From positions 69,207 through 133,206 of the forward strand of contig BPJE01000002.1 in the NCBI GenBank assembly GCA_026004455.1: 64,000 nt of DNA, written 5' to 3'. Both the position numbers and the translations under genes were made by a program. The first letter of the stretch is position 1; every line of letters starts with the position of its first letter. This DNA is from Patescibacteria group bacterium (GTDB lineage: Bacteria > Patescibacteriota > Microgenomatia > UBA1406 > GWC2-37-13). The notes under the pieces are model-generated. The model saw nothing but the letters and a program-made list of their open reading frames with translations, searched no databases and had not been told where the DNA came from. This document shows positions 7,206-14,478 of the stretch, in pieces.

Positions 7206-7855
7206 ATGAAAAAGAACAAAGTATTTTTTGACATGAGTATGTCGGTTCGACGGCTTCATCGCTCCTGAAGGTATGGACATGGAGCATGTAGGCAGTCCCG
7301 GAATATAAGCAGTGGCTTAACAAGTGGATGGTGCTGTAAAACTGGGTGTTCGAACAAAAGTTTTTTCGCCGAGAATCTCAAACTCGGCGAGCGGCGAGGA
7401 AACCGGCGAAGAAAATCGTCTCGTTGAAGAAACATTCAATCGTACAGGCGTGAGCATCATGGGGTATAACATGTTCCAAGGCGGCGAGAAGTTCTGGCCG
7501 GAAGAGGCGCCATTCCACACGCCTGTATTTGTTTTGACGCACACCGTTCGTGAGCCGTGGGAGCGGCCGGGAGGCACCCACCTTTTATTTCGTCAATGAC
7601 GGCATCGAGAGCGCGCTTGAACAGGTAAAAAAGGCGGCAGGCGACAGAGACATACGGATAGCCGGAGGTGCTAACGTTGTTCAGCAATACTTAAACGCTG
7701 GACTGATAGATGAATTCACTATTCACTACTCGCCGGTATTTTTCGGAGGTGGTATACCTTTGTTTCTGAATATCAGAGACGACATACGATTTAAGATAAC
7801 TAATACCATTATTTCAGATTTAACCACACACGTTAAGTACGAAATTGAGAAATAG
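7206..7855 (+). pseudogene. RibD C-terminal-like dihydrofolate reductase family protein, frameshifted
   Basis: Pieces in different frames add up to one reductase of the RibD_C/DHFR-like superfamily. The start ATGAAAAAGAACAAAG is at 7206. A shifted segment then reads DGFIAPEGMDMEHVGSP. From 7324 comes NRTGVSIMGYNMFQGGEKFW, and from about 7570 FYFVNDGIESALEQVKKAAG, IRIAGGANVVQQYLNAGLID and PVFFGGGIPLF, the typical C-terminal motifs. At least three frame breaks are needed, so it is most likely inactive. Such proteins usually bind NADPH, but their substrate is rarely known. G+C content is clearly above that of the surrounding genome, suggesting acquisition by transfer. A second member of the same family follows. 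Confidence 0.75.
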
Positions 7856-7940
7856 GAACTTAAATGACACCTATCTCAGTTCCGCCTGAACATTAATACG
7901 AACTGTGGCAATTTTGTAACAAAATAAGTAGAATGCATAT

Positions 7941-8514
7941 ATGAGAAAAATAATTGCGACGGAATTTTACACCATTGACGGCCTCATGTCTGACCCAGAT
8001 GATAAAATGGATTGGGTTAGTGAAAACTTAACCCCAGACATGGGCAAAGCTATAGATGAAGTATACAAAAGGATTGACACGCTCTTTCTGGGCGCGACTA
8101 CGTATAAAATCATGGCGGCATATTGGCCGACCGCCGACACCAATCCTAACGCATTCGAGGGAGACGCCGAGTTTGCATCAGTTATTAATAATCTCAAAAA
8201 AATTGTGTTTGCCAAGACCGCACTTGAACCAGAATGGGCAAATACGGAATTTCGACCAAGTATCGATGCGGATGAGATAAGAAAAATGAAGAATAATCCG
8301 GGTAAGGATATGCTCATTGCGGGGAGTGCGTCGATCGTACAGCAATTCACCAATTTAGGTTTGAGTCGACGAGTATCATTTACTGGTTCATCCAGTCATT
8401 CTTGGCAAAGGAAAGCCCCTATTTCAAAATATCACTGAGAAACATCCGCTAAAACTCCTCGAAACAAGAACCTTTGAGAACGGTGCTGTGCTACTACACT
8501 ATCAAATACGGTAA
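7941..8514 (+). pseudogene. Second RibD C-terminal-like reductase, frameshifted near the 3' end
   Basis: The frame from 7941 gives MRKIIATEFYTIDGLMSDPD, a mid segment FLGATTYKIMAAYWP and DMLIAGSASIVQQFTNLGL, all typical of the DHFR-like RibD_C superfamily. At about 8360 the frame breaks. In the next frame the protein continues VDEYHLLVHPVILGKGKPLF and ends with LETRTFENGAVLLHYQIR and a TAA at 8512-8514. One single-base indel therefore separates an otherwise complete gene of about 190 codons. It may be a recent pseudogene or a sequence error. It is a distant paralogue of the broken gene upstream, in the same island. Confidence 0.8.
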
Positions 8515-8541
8515 AGTTGTTCTGCCGCCAAAGAAAATCAA

Positions 8542-8934
8542 ATGAAAAATCTAAACTACACAAACCAGATACAAATACGCGAGGTGATAAAGCAGTGGGA
8601 AGAGGCGGTATGCTCTGGAGATATAAAAGGCATACTCGCCAATCATACAAAGGACATTATAATGTTTGATGTGCCGGAACCACTGCAATCGAAAGGGCTT
8701 GCGGCGTACAAAAAGACGTGGGATTTGTTCTACCGGTACGGTGCACCAAGTAAAGACATTTTTATTATTGAAGATCTAAAAATTACCGCTGGAAATGATG
8801 TAGCATTTGCGACCGGCTTGTTGCGCATTGGTGGTTCAAAGAAGCCGATATGCCGTTTGACGCTGGGATTAAAGAAAATACGGGGAAAATGGCTCATTGC
8901 CCATGAACATAACTCCGCGCCGCATAAACTATGA
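8542..8934 (+). CDS. SnoaL/NTF2-like protein (SgcJ/EcaC-type)
   Basis: A 130-residue protein with the NTF2-like fold pattern: an N-terminal helix (IREVIKQWEEAVCSGDIKGI), then NHTKDIIMFDVPEPLQSKGL, then LKITAGNDVAFATGLLRI, ending GKWLIAHEHNSAPHKL. The conserved D-V-x-x-P and HEHxS elements are typical of the SgcJ/EcaC or DUF4440-like branch. Members are often stress or resistance proteins of unknown substrate. It is intact, which contrasts with its broken neighbours, and G+C-rich compared with the genome. Function in detail is unknown. Confidence 0.8.
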   Translation: MKNLNYTNQIQIREVIKQWEEAVCSGDIKGILANHTKDIIMFDVPEPLQSKGLAAYKKTWDLFYRYGAPSKDIFIIEDLKITAGNDVAFATGLLRIGGSKKPICRLTLGLKKIRGKWLIAHEHNSAPHKL

Positions 8935-8952
8935 TCTAATTAAATTAGAAAT

Positions 8953-9108
8953 ATGAAAAATACCATTACAACGTGTCTTGGGTTTATAGACAACGCAGAA
9001 GAAGCCGTCAAAATGTACGTTGATCTATTTAGTTCTGTTTTTGGAAATTCAACAATACTACAAAAAACGTACTTCAAAGAGCTTGCGAAAGACTCTGATG
9101 ATTTGCCG
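8953..9108 (+). pseudogene. VOC/PhnB-family fragment (N-terminus only)
   Basis: The start encodes MKNTITTCLGFIDNAEEAVK followed by MYVDLFSSVFGNSTIL, the first beta-alpha unit of PhnB-like VOC (glyoxalase/3-demethylubiquinone methyltransferase-like) proteins. Family members run about 130-160 residues. Here the homology stops after about 50 codons, where the frame enters the repeat at 9104-9215. The open frame continues to 9276 through repeat sequence, but that part is not VOC-like. It is probably a truncated, non-functional unit. Confidence 0.65.
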
Positions 9109-9215
9109 CCAAAGAAAAACTTAAAATCGTCCCCCAGTAGTAGAACGCTTCGCGTTCACTACGGGGCGGGCTTTTCGCTTCCGCTTCAGGGCGAGGTGGG
9201 CGGGAAAAGAGGATT
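9104..9215 (+). repeat. Modular hairpin repeat, internal copy
   Basis: This copy shares three blocks with 9951-10070: TTGCCGCCAA at the start, AAAACTTAAAATCGT in the middle, and CTTTTCGCTTCCGCTTCAGG plus GCGAGGTGGGCGG at the end. Between the middle and last blocks is a strong hairpin at 9132-9166: CCCC-a-GTAGT-a-GAACGC, loop TTC, then GCGTTC-ACTAC-GGGG with two single-base bulges. The other copy has different hairpins, in the first gap. It directly follows, and probably truncated, the VOC gene fragment. Confidence 0.65.
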
Positions 9216-9370
9216 TGCAAAGAAGCCAGGTGTGAGATATAATATAAAAATAACAAGATTTAAGGTAGGGCTATGAAAATAATGTCCGTTATCATAAAAG
9301 CAAATTGTGAAAATTATCATCGTTTCTATTTAGGATTTATTAAAATAAATTTTGAAGAGAAAATTCTGTT

Positions 9371-9946
9371 ATGCAAAATTTAGAACAATCAAAGAAAGAT
9401 GCTCTTAGCATATTACGGCAACAACTTGAAAGTGCTGGGATTGATGTTTCTGAATGGGGAAAAGGGCAAGCAAAAACATTAGCGCATCTCCAAAAGGAAA
9501 TTGAGAGCGGTGAAACCGTTTTGGTAAAAGGCGAACAAGGGGAACTTTTAAGAAGGGTTTTAGTCTGCGGCGCCGATATTTTCTATATTTCACCCGACGG
9601 TAAAAAATATCGTTTGAAAGAATATAAGCAGGTTTTCAAAGATGGTCGTGAGAGAAGAAGAAATTTGGGACAAGCAGTATCAGAAAAAATGAAGCCGGGT
9701 GAAGATCCAGAAAATGCAATGATTCGTGGGGTAAGAGAAGAGCTCGGCATAGAAGGAGAAATATCTTTAGTAGAAACAGGTGTCGAGGAACAATTACTTT
9801 CTTCTCCTAGTTACCCCGGTTTACAATCCCAATATATTCGTCATATCTTTGAAATAACTTTGAACGATCAACAGTTTAAACCAGAGGGATATTTAGAAGA
9901 ACAAGACGATAAGATCACCTATTTTGTTTGGGAAGAAACCAAATAA
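9371..9946 (+). CDS. NUDIX hydrolase-like protein with degenerate Nudix box
   Basis: A 191-residue protein. The C-terminal half is NUDIX-like. The Nudix helix reads EDPENAMIRGVREELGI, but the family pattern GX5EX7REUXEEXGU is altered: the leading Gly is Glu and the REU motif is RGV. The two glutamates of EEL that bind metal are retained. The N-terminal ~90 residues (SKKDALSILRQQLESAGIDV onward) form an extra helical part seen in some NUDIX proteins, with no clear function. Activity could be reduced or altered. It is the last gene of the G+C-rich island and is followed at once by the right-hand repeat. Confidence 0.75.
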   Translation: MQNLEQSKKDALSILRQQLESAGIDVSEWGKGQAKTLAHLQKEIESGETVLVKGEQGELLRRVLVCGADIFYISPDGKKYRLKEYKQVFKDGRERRRNLGQAVSEKMKPGEDPENAMIRGVREELGIEGEISLVETGVEEQLLSSPSYPGLQSQYIRHIFEITLNDQQFKPEGYLEEQDDKITYFVWEETK

Positions 9947-9950
9947 GGAA

Positions 9951-10070
9951 TTTGCCGCCAAGCTCGGCAAAGCCGAGCAATCCGACAAAGTCGGATTAGA
10001 AAAACTTGAAATCGTTCTTTTCGCTTCCGCTTCAAGGCGAGGCGGGCGGAAAAGGGTTCGGGAGAATTCC
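9951..10070 (+). repeat. Island-boundary repeat, right copy
   Basis: It starts TTTGCCGCCAA, then has two perfect hairpins with AAA loops: GCTCGGC-AAA-GCCGAGC and ATCCGAC-AAA-GTCGGAT. It then shares AAAACTTGAAATCGT and CTTTTCGCTTCCGCTTCAAG with the internal copy, and finishes GGCGGAAAAGGGTTCGGGAG then AATTCC. The final part also matches the left boundary copy at 7026-7085 in inverted orientation. It marks the return to AT-rich sequence. Confidence 0.65.
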
Positions 10071-10134
10071 ACCATCCGAACTAGTTAATAAAATCAATTT
10101 GGATTTTTTTCGAATAAACACATTTCTAACTTCT

Positions 10135-11415
10135 TTACCCACATTTCACATCCCCACCACATTTTGGACATTTTTCAATTAAAGTATTTTCTGGTCTTTC
10201 AACTTTTTTATGACAATGAGGACATTCAAACTCTAAAGAACCATATTTATCTGATTTTTCTTCAAACAATATCCCTCTTGGTCCAAATATATTATTTTCA
10301 AACGACCCTCGCCATGAATTTACTCCAAATAATTTTTCACTTTTATTATTTCCACCACCACTACATCCTGACATCATTTTTAAGCTATTAAATAAACTCT
10401 CATAATTTGGTTGATAAACTAAAAGATATCTTGTATCAGGATAAAAATTAAATTCTTGTTGTTTTCTTGGGTCAAAATTAATCATTGTTTTTTCTTGTTC
10501 TTTTTCTGTTAACTTCATCAAAATAAATCCAAAAAGAAAATCAATACCTCGCTCTAATTCTTGTTGTTGACTATTTTTTAATAAATTCATTAAATAATCT
10601 CTTGACCAATCAACTATATCGCTTATCTCATCATAAAATCTAAATAAATCATGATTTCCAATCATTTGGCTAATTCTATTTTCATTAATAGCTTCATTTC
10701 TATTAGTTTTTTGAAAATAATTTAAAAATAATCTTAAAAAACTTTCAAAATCAGAAAATTGAATATTTAATCCTGTGATCACTTTTAATTTTTCTTTTTC
10801 AGGTAGATTAGAGTTTATTTCTATATCTAAACTTTTTAAAAAATTTAAAATAGCATCTAAAGAAGTGTCTGTCCTTATTGTTAACCCTCTAATTTTACCG
10901 CCATCCCTCCAATAAATTTGACTCTGTGTTTCAGTATATTGATAATTTTTGCCGGTCCAACCCTGAGGAGAGGTCCTAAAAATAAACTCTCCTTCTTTTA
11001 ATTGTTTAAGTTTTAATTCTAAATCTAAAATTCCTTGATATACTGCCCCTTCTCTTTCTTCTTTATCTACCATATCAGACATTGGTTTATCAATATAAAG
11101 ATCTCCAATTAGCCTTCCACGATTATCAAATCTTAAACTAAAAGGTAAATAAGACTCTTGTTTTATATATTCCAAATAATATCCATAAACATCAAGTCTT
11201 AAAGTTGCAAAAGCCTCATCAAAACCTTTTTTTTGCAAAGTATCAATAAATAAATCTCTTTGATTATTTATTCTAAAACTAAAATCATTAAATCTTGAAG
11301 AGTTTAATTCCCACCATGAAGAAAAATTTTCTAATTGAGAACTATAGTCAAATTTTAATTGTAATCTTTCATCTGTATAAAAAAATCTTGGATTTTTTTC
11401 AGCTAAATACACCAT
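10135..11415 (-). CDS. Unknown protein with C-terminal zinc ribbon, under a cobalamin riboswitch
   Basis: I do not recognise this 426-residue protein. It is soluble, with no signal peptide or membrane segment, and rich in aromatic and charged residues. The C-terminus carries a zinc-ribbon pattern: ECPHCHKK, about 16 residues, then EKCPKCGGDVKCG. Just before it is an odd MMSGCSGGGNNKSEK stretch with another cysteine. The 5' leader is a cobalamin riboswitch, and the start codon is preceded by AGGGTGA at normal spacing. Known B12-riboswitch targets are B12 transport or synthesis genes and B12-independent isozymes or B12-dependent enzymes such as class II ribonucleotide reductase; I see no motif of these. 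A B12-linked job is inferred from the leader alone. Confidence 0.8.
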   Translation of the reverse strand: MVYLAEKNPRFFYTDERLQLKFDYSSQLENFSSWWELNSSRFNDFSFRINNQRDLFIDTLQKKGFDEAFATLRLDVYGYYLEYIKQESYLPFSLRFDNRGRLIGDLYIDKPMSDMVDKEEREGAVYQGILDLELKLKQLKEGEFIFRTSPQGWTGKNYQYTETQSQIYWRDGGKIRGLTIRTDTSLDAILNFLKSLDIEINSNLPEKEKLKVITGLNIQFSDFESFLRLFLNYFQKTNRNEAINENRISQMIGNHDLFRFYDEISDIVDWSRDYLMNLLKNSQQQELERGIDFLFGFILMKLTEKEQEKTMINFDPRKQQEFNFYPDTRYLLVYQPNYESLFNSLKMMSGCSGGGNNKSEKLFGVNSWRGSFENNIFGPRGILFEEKSDKYGSLEFECPHCHKKVERPENTLIEKCPKCGGDVKCG

Positions 11416-11438
11416 AATTCACCCTGCTCGGGGTAGAG

Positions 11439-11584
11439 AAGATCTAGTCGGTCTTCGGACTTTCCCGACTTTCGTCGAGGATCACCGCTGCGGCACAGTC
11501 CCGGATTTTCACCGGAGTTCCCAAATATTTTAAAGCCTTCCCATTCCGCCTAAAACGGCGAAACAGTGGCTTAAACTAGATCTT
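11439..11584 (-). promoter_or_regulatory. Cobalamin (B12) riboswitch
   Basis: On the minus strand the element is closed by a P1 stem AAGATCTAGT/ACTAGATCTT (11439-11448 with 11575-11584). Inside are, in order, AGCCACTG, GGGAAGGC, GGGAACTCCGGTGAAAATCC, GGGACTGTGCCGCAGCGGTGA and AGTCCGAAGACC, the conserved blocks of the cobalamin family including the B12 box. A small hairpin ACCC-CGAGCA-GGGT just before the ATG at 11415 includes the AGGG of the ribosome site, which suggests control of translation. The arm between AGCCACTG and GGGAAGGC is occupied by the window's CCGCCTAAAACGGCG palindrome (11546-11560). A TATAAT at 11597-11602 could be the -10 box. Confidence 0.95.
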
Positions 11585-11658
11585 TAAACTTTAAATATTA
11601 TAAAAATACTAAATCACTTAATAATTTTCAATGCTATTTTTTCATTATTCATTATGAA

Positions 11659-12240
11659 TTAATTCCTCATCTTCCTTATTACTGCTTGAACAACACCAAA
11701 AATATCTAATTTAAATTTAGGGTAGAGAAGAGGATAATTAGGATTAGCTGGTTCAAGATAAGGAATACCTTTTTTATCTTTTCGAAATACTTTCAAAGTC
11801 CACTCTCCATCAATCTCTGCTAAAACTACATCTCCAGGATAAGCTATCTTTGTTTTTTTAATAACAACAAAATCTCCTTCAAATATACCAATCTCAATTA
11901 AAGAATCGCCTTTAACTTTTAATAAAAAAGAAGAATTAGGATCATCGATTAAATACTCTTCTAAACTTAGATACTCTCTTTGTTCATCGGCCATTATTGG
12001 AAAACCAGCCTTAATAACACCTAAAACTGGTAGACTAAAAAAAAGCGAAGTTGGGGAGAGCTTGCCATCTTTTTTTTGCAAAAAACCTTTTTCAATAAAT
12101 TTATTGACAAGATCAAAAATTGATTTTTTAGAAGATAATCCAAATATTTTTAACATCTCAGAATAAGAAGGTAGACGCTTATTTTTAAAATAAAACTTTT
12201 TGATCTTATTTAATTTTTCCTCTAAATCTTTCATAATCAA
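11659..12240 (-). CDS. lexA: LexA-type SOS repressor
   Basis: A 193-residue repressor with an N-terminal winged-helix part (KNKRLPSYSEMLKIFGLSSK) and a C-terminal S24 autoprotease. The self-cleavage site is Ala78-Gly79 in VIKAGFP. The catalytic serine is Ser113 in GDSL and the lysine is Lys150 in TLKVF. The 37-residue spacing equals that of E. coli LexA. DNA damage, through RecA, would trigger cleavage. The start could be the ATG at 12240 or two codons later. It diverges from the YibE/F gene, and two short inverted repeats in the shared promoter region are candidate operators for autoregulation. Confidence 0.9.
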   Translation of the reverse strand: MIMKDLEEKLNKIKKFYFKNKRLPSYSEMLKIFGLSSKKSIFDLVNKFIEKGFLQKKDGKLSPTSLFFSLPVLGVIKAGFPIMADEQREYLSLEEYLIDDPNSSFLLKVKGDSLIEIGIFEGDFVVIKKTKIAYPGDVVLAEIDGEWTLKVFRKDKKGIPYLEPANPNYPLLYPKFKLDIFGVVQAVIRKMRN

Positions 12241-12262
12241 TTTAAATAACTTTTAATAAACT

Positions 12263-12291
12263 ATTGTTTACAATATAACAAACTTTCGTTT
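12263..12291. promoter_or_regulatory. Two candidate operator palindromes between lexA and the YibE/F gene
   Basis: ATTGTTTACAAT (12263-12274) is a perfect inverted repeat, and AAACTTTCGTTT (12280-12291) is a second one with AAAC/GTTT arms. Their centres are 17 bp apart, and the second overlaps the -35 of the rightward promoter. They are the natural candidates for LexA binding, but they do not match the E. coli or Bacillus boxes exactly. Confidence 0.4.
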
Positions 12292-12318
12292 ACTTTGTCA
12301 AGAGATATCTGATATAAT
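12289..12318 (+). promoter_or_regulatory. Leaderless promoter of the YibE/F gene
   Basis: TTTACT (12289-12294), an 18-bp spacer and TATAAT (12313-12318). The -10 box ends 6 nt before the ATG at 12325, so transcription should start at or next to the start codon. No Shine-Dalgarno sequence can fit. Confidence 0.65.
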
Positions 12319-12324
12319 TTTAAT

Positions 12325-13338
12325 ATGATAAAAAAAGTTCTTGTCTTTATAATTGTTTTAATAACTATTTTTTATACAGAAAATTCTTATTTATTAAAAA
12401 ATCAAGCAATATTAATAAAAAAAATCTCTGAAAATAAAAATCAATTGATTTTTGAAGGAAAGCAAAAAAATAAAAATTTAAAACTAATTTTTTTTAAAAA
12501 TGAAAAGCAAAATTTTTACCCAGAAATAAATGATAAAGTAATCTTTGAAAAATTAAATAATCAATACGTGATTACAGATTTTTATCGAATTAAAGGTATT
12601 TTTTACATATTAATTCTTTTTTTATTAATTTCATTTTTTGTCATAAAAAAACAATTTATTACTACTTTTTTAGGATTATTTTTATCTTTTTTTATAATCT
12701 TCTCATCTATTATTCCTAATATTTTATCTGGATATAATCCAGTGATATCAGTAATATTAGCCACTATTTTTGTTATTCCAATAAATTATTACTTAACTCA
12801 TGGATTTAATAATAAATCTCATTCAGCTATACTAGGATCAATTTTTGGCTTAATAATTTCATTAATTTTAGGTTATATATTTACAAAAATTACTTATATC
12901 ACCGGTACCTCATCTGAAGAATCAAATTTTATCTTGGCTTTAACTGAAAAAAATTATGATTTTAGAGGTATTTTTATTGCCTCAATAATTATTGGCGTTT
13001 TAGGGTCAATTGACGATGTGACAATTAATCAAGCATCAGTAGTAGAAAAAATTGTTGAATCAAATAAAAGTTTAAAAATAAAAGAAATTTACAAAAAAGC
13101 AATCGATATCGGCAAAGATCATATTAACTCAATCATCAACACTTTAATCTTAGTTTACACTAGTGCCAGTCTACCACTTTTGCTTTTATTTCAAATATCA
13201 AAAAAAGATTTTTTAGAAGTTTTAAATTATGAAATAATTGCCTCAGAAATTATCAGAACTTTAGTAGCAACAATATCAACTATAATTGTTATTCCTTTAA
13301 CTACATATTTTGCTATCAGACTTTACAAAAAAGATTAA
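12325..13338 (+). CDS. YibE/F-like multi-pass membrane protein
   Basis: A 337-residue membrane protein with an N-terminal anchor, a soluble beta-rich segment and about seven further membrane helices. It carries the YibE/F family signatures GVLGSIDDVTINQASVVEKI and GKDHINSIINTLILVYTSAS followed by LPLLLLFQ. The function of the family is not established; a transport role has been suggested for some members. It is transcribed divergently from lexA from a leaderless promoter, and its 3' end overlaps the convergent fur gene by 4 bases. Possible co-regulation with lexA is inferred from the shared promoter region only. Confidence 0.85.
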   Translation: MIKKVLVFIIVLITIFYTENSYLLKNQAILIKKISENKNQLIFEGKQKNKNLKLIFFKNEKQNFYPEINDKVIFEKLNNQYVITDFYRIKGIFYILILFLLISFFVIKKQFITTFLGLFLSFFIIFSSIIPNILSGYNPVISVILATIFVIPINYYLTHGFNNKSHSAILGSIFGLIISLILGYIFTKITYITGTSSEESNFILALTEKNYDFRGIFIASIIIGVLGSIDDVTINQASVVEKIVESNKSLKIKEIYKKAIDIGKDHINSIINTLILVYTSASLPLLLLFQISKKDFLEVLNYEIIASEIIRTLVATISTIIVIPLTTYFAIRLYKKD

Positions 13339-13691
13339 AGACATTTTTGACAATAACCAAAAAATTCAAATTGATGAGAGTCTATATTTATTTTATTTTT
13401 CTTTATTAGCTTTTTTTCTAATTTTTTTATTGCTTTATCTAAATCTTGATCATAAAAATCATAGACTTTTTTACATTTTCGACAAATAACATGATGATGA
13501 TGATCTCTTTCTTTTAACTCATATCTTATCTTGCCATCACCAAAATTTACTTTAATTAAAAAGTTATTTTCTGTTAAATAGTTAAGATTTCTAAAAACAG
13601 TCGATCGATTAAAATCTATTTTCTTTTTTTTCAAATAATCAATTAGATCATCATATGAAAGGGGATATTTTGATTTTTTTAAAATAATCAA
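13335..13691 (-). CDS. Fur-family metal-dependent regulator, 5' truncated
   Basis: Fur proteins are metal-sensing DNA-binding repressors. The 118-residue frame has the winged-helix segment FNRSTVFRNLNYL, the metal motif HHHHVICRKCKKVYDF and the C-terminal HQFEFFGYCQKC with its CxxC. The frame begins with a TTG at 13691. In-frame sequence runs a few codons further upstream (ending SYSTA before that TTG) and then meets a TAG, and the usual first helix is missing. The break coincides with the start of the transposase remnant on the other strand, so the 5' end was probably replaced. Whether a shortened protein is made is doubtful. Confidence 0.8.
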   Translation of the reverse strand: MIILKKSKYPLSYDDLIDYLKKKKIDFNRSTVFRNLNYLTENNFLIKVNFGDGKIRYELKERDHHHHVICRKCKKVYDFYDQDLDKAIKKLEKKLIKKNKINIDSHQFEFFGYCQKCL

Positions 13692-13692
13692 A

Positions 13693-14196
13693 GCAGTTGA
13701 GTATGATAAAAAAATTGCCTATGCCAGATGCTATAGTAACAAATCCTCTTTATCTGCTTTTGATTTTTTATTAAGACTTAGTATGTTGGTTAATGGAAAG
13801 ATATCAGCAGTACTTTCTTCTGATAATGGCAGTGAGTTTGCTAAATACTTTGATGAGGCTTGCAGAAAATTAAAAATTACTCATATATACACAAGAGTTA
13901 AAACTCCAAAAGACAACTCTATCAATGAAAGATTCAACAGAACAATACAAGAGGAGTTTATGGAGGTGGATGAATATTTTGAACCTTTTTTAACTGAATC
14001 TAACTTAAAAAGCGCAAATGAAAGACTAACTGAATGGTTGATATTTTATAATTTCAAAAGTCCTCATCAAGTTCTTGATTATTTAACACCTTTTGAGTAT
14101 TATGAGTTACAAGTTAAAAAACAAAGAGTGTTACCTATGTACCCGACTTATATATTTGCTAGATTTTATTTAAAAAATAATATATCATTATCTTAA
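13693..14196 (+). pseudogene. IS481/IS3-like transposase (rve integrase) remnant
   Basis: The open frame runs from 13693, upstream of the first ATG at 13783. It encodes the second half of a DDE integrase core: VEYDKKIAYARCY, then SSDNGSEFAKYFDE with the second catalytic Asp, then RVKTPKDNSINERFNRTIQE with the catalytic Glu, and the C-terminal NFKSPHQVLDYLTPFEYYE block. The N-terminal HTH and the first catalytic Asp are absent. It abuts the truncated fur gene and precedes a defence operon, so it may mark the edge of an acquired segment. I see no inverted repeats that I can assign as IS ends. Confidence 0.85.
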
Positions 14197-14272
14197 GCAA
14201 TCTTAAGCAGGTTGAGTTTAATTTATTATAAATTAGTATATTAAAATAGTTTACGAAAATCAAGGAAGAATT

Positions 14273-14473
14273 ATGACAAACATAATTACTGATAATATAA
14301 GAAAATTAAGACAAAAAAGGGGTATGTCTCAAAATCGTCTTTCAAAAGAGACAAATTTGACATTAAATACTATTAAGTTTGAAACAGGCGAAAAACCCAA
14401 TCCCACTGTAGAAACCTTAAAAAAAATAACTAAAGTTTTTAAAGCTTCACTCGTCGATTTATTTAAGGAATAA
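14273..14473 (+). CDS. XRE-family HTH regulator, probable restriction-modification controller (C) protein
   Basis: A 66-residue single helix-turn-helix protein: NIRKLRQKRGMSQNRLSKET, then LTLNTIKFETGEKPNPTVET, then LKKITKVFKASLVDLFKE. Proteins of this size directly upstream of a methylase and nuclease are usually C proteins that time nuclease expression after methylation. Unlike most genes here, it has a clear Shine-Dalgarno site (AAGGAAG, 5 nt before the ATG), consistent with acquisition from elsewhere. The methylase starts 5 bases after its stop, so they share a transcript. Confidence 0.85.
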   Translation: MTNIITDNIRKLRQKRGMSQNRLSKETNLTLNTIKFETGEKPNPTVETLKKITKVFKASLVDLFKE

Positions 14474-14478
14474 AAAAT

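Noticed and set aside
7317-7687. Minus-strand frames over the first RibD-like gene
   Set aside because: They overlap clear reductase motifs on the plus strand and show none themselves.
7020-10070. Integron cassette array with attC sites
   Set aside because: Small single genes and folded repeats fit the idea, but I see no GTTRRRY/RYYYAAC core sites and no integrase gene in the window.
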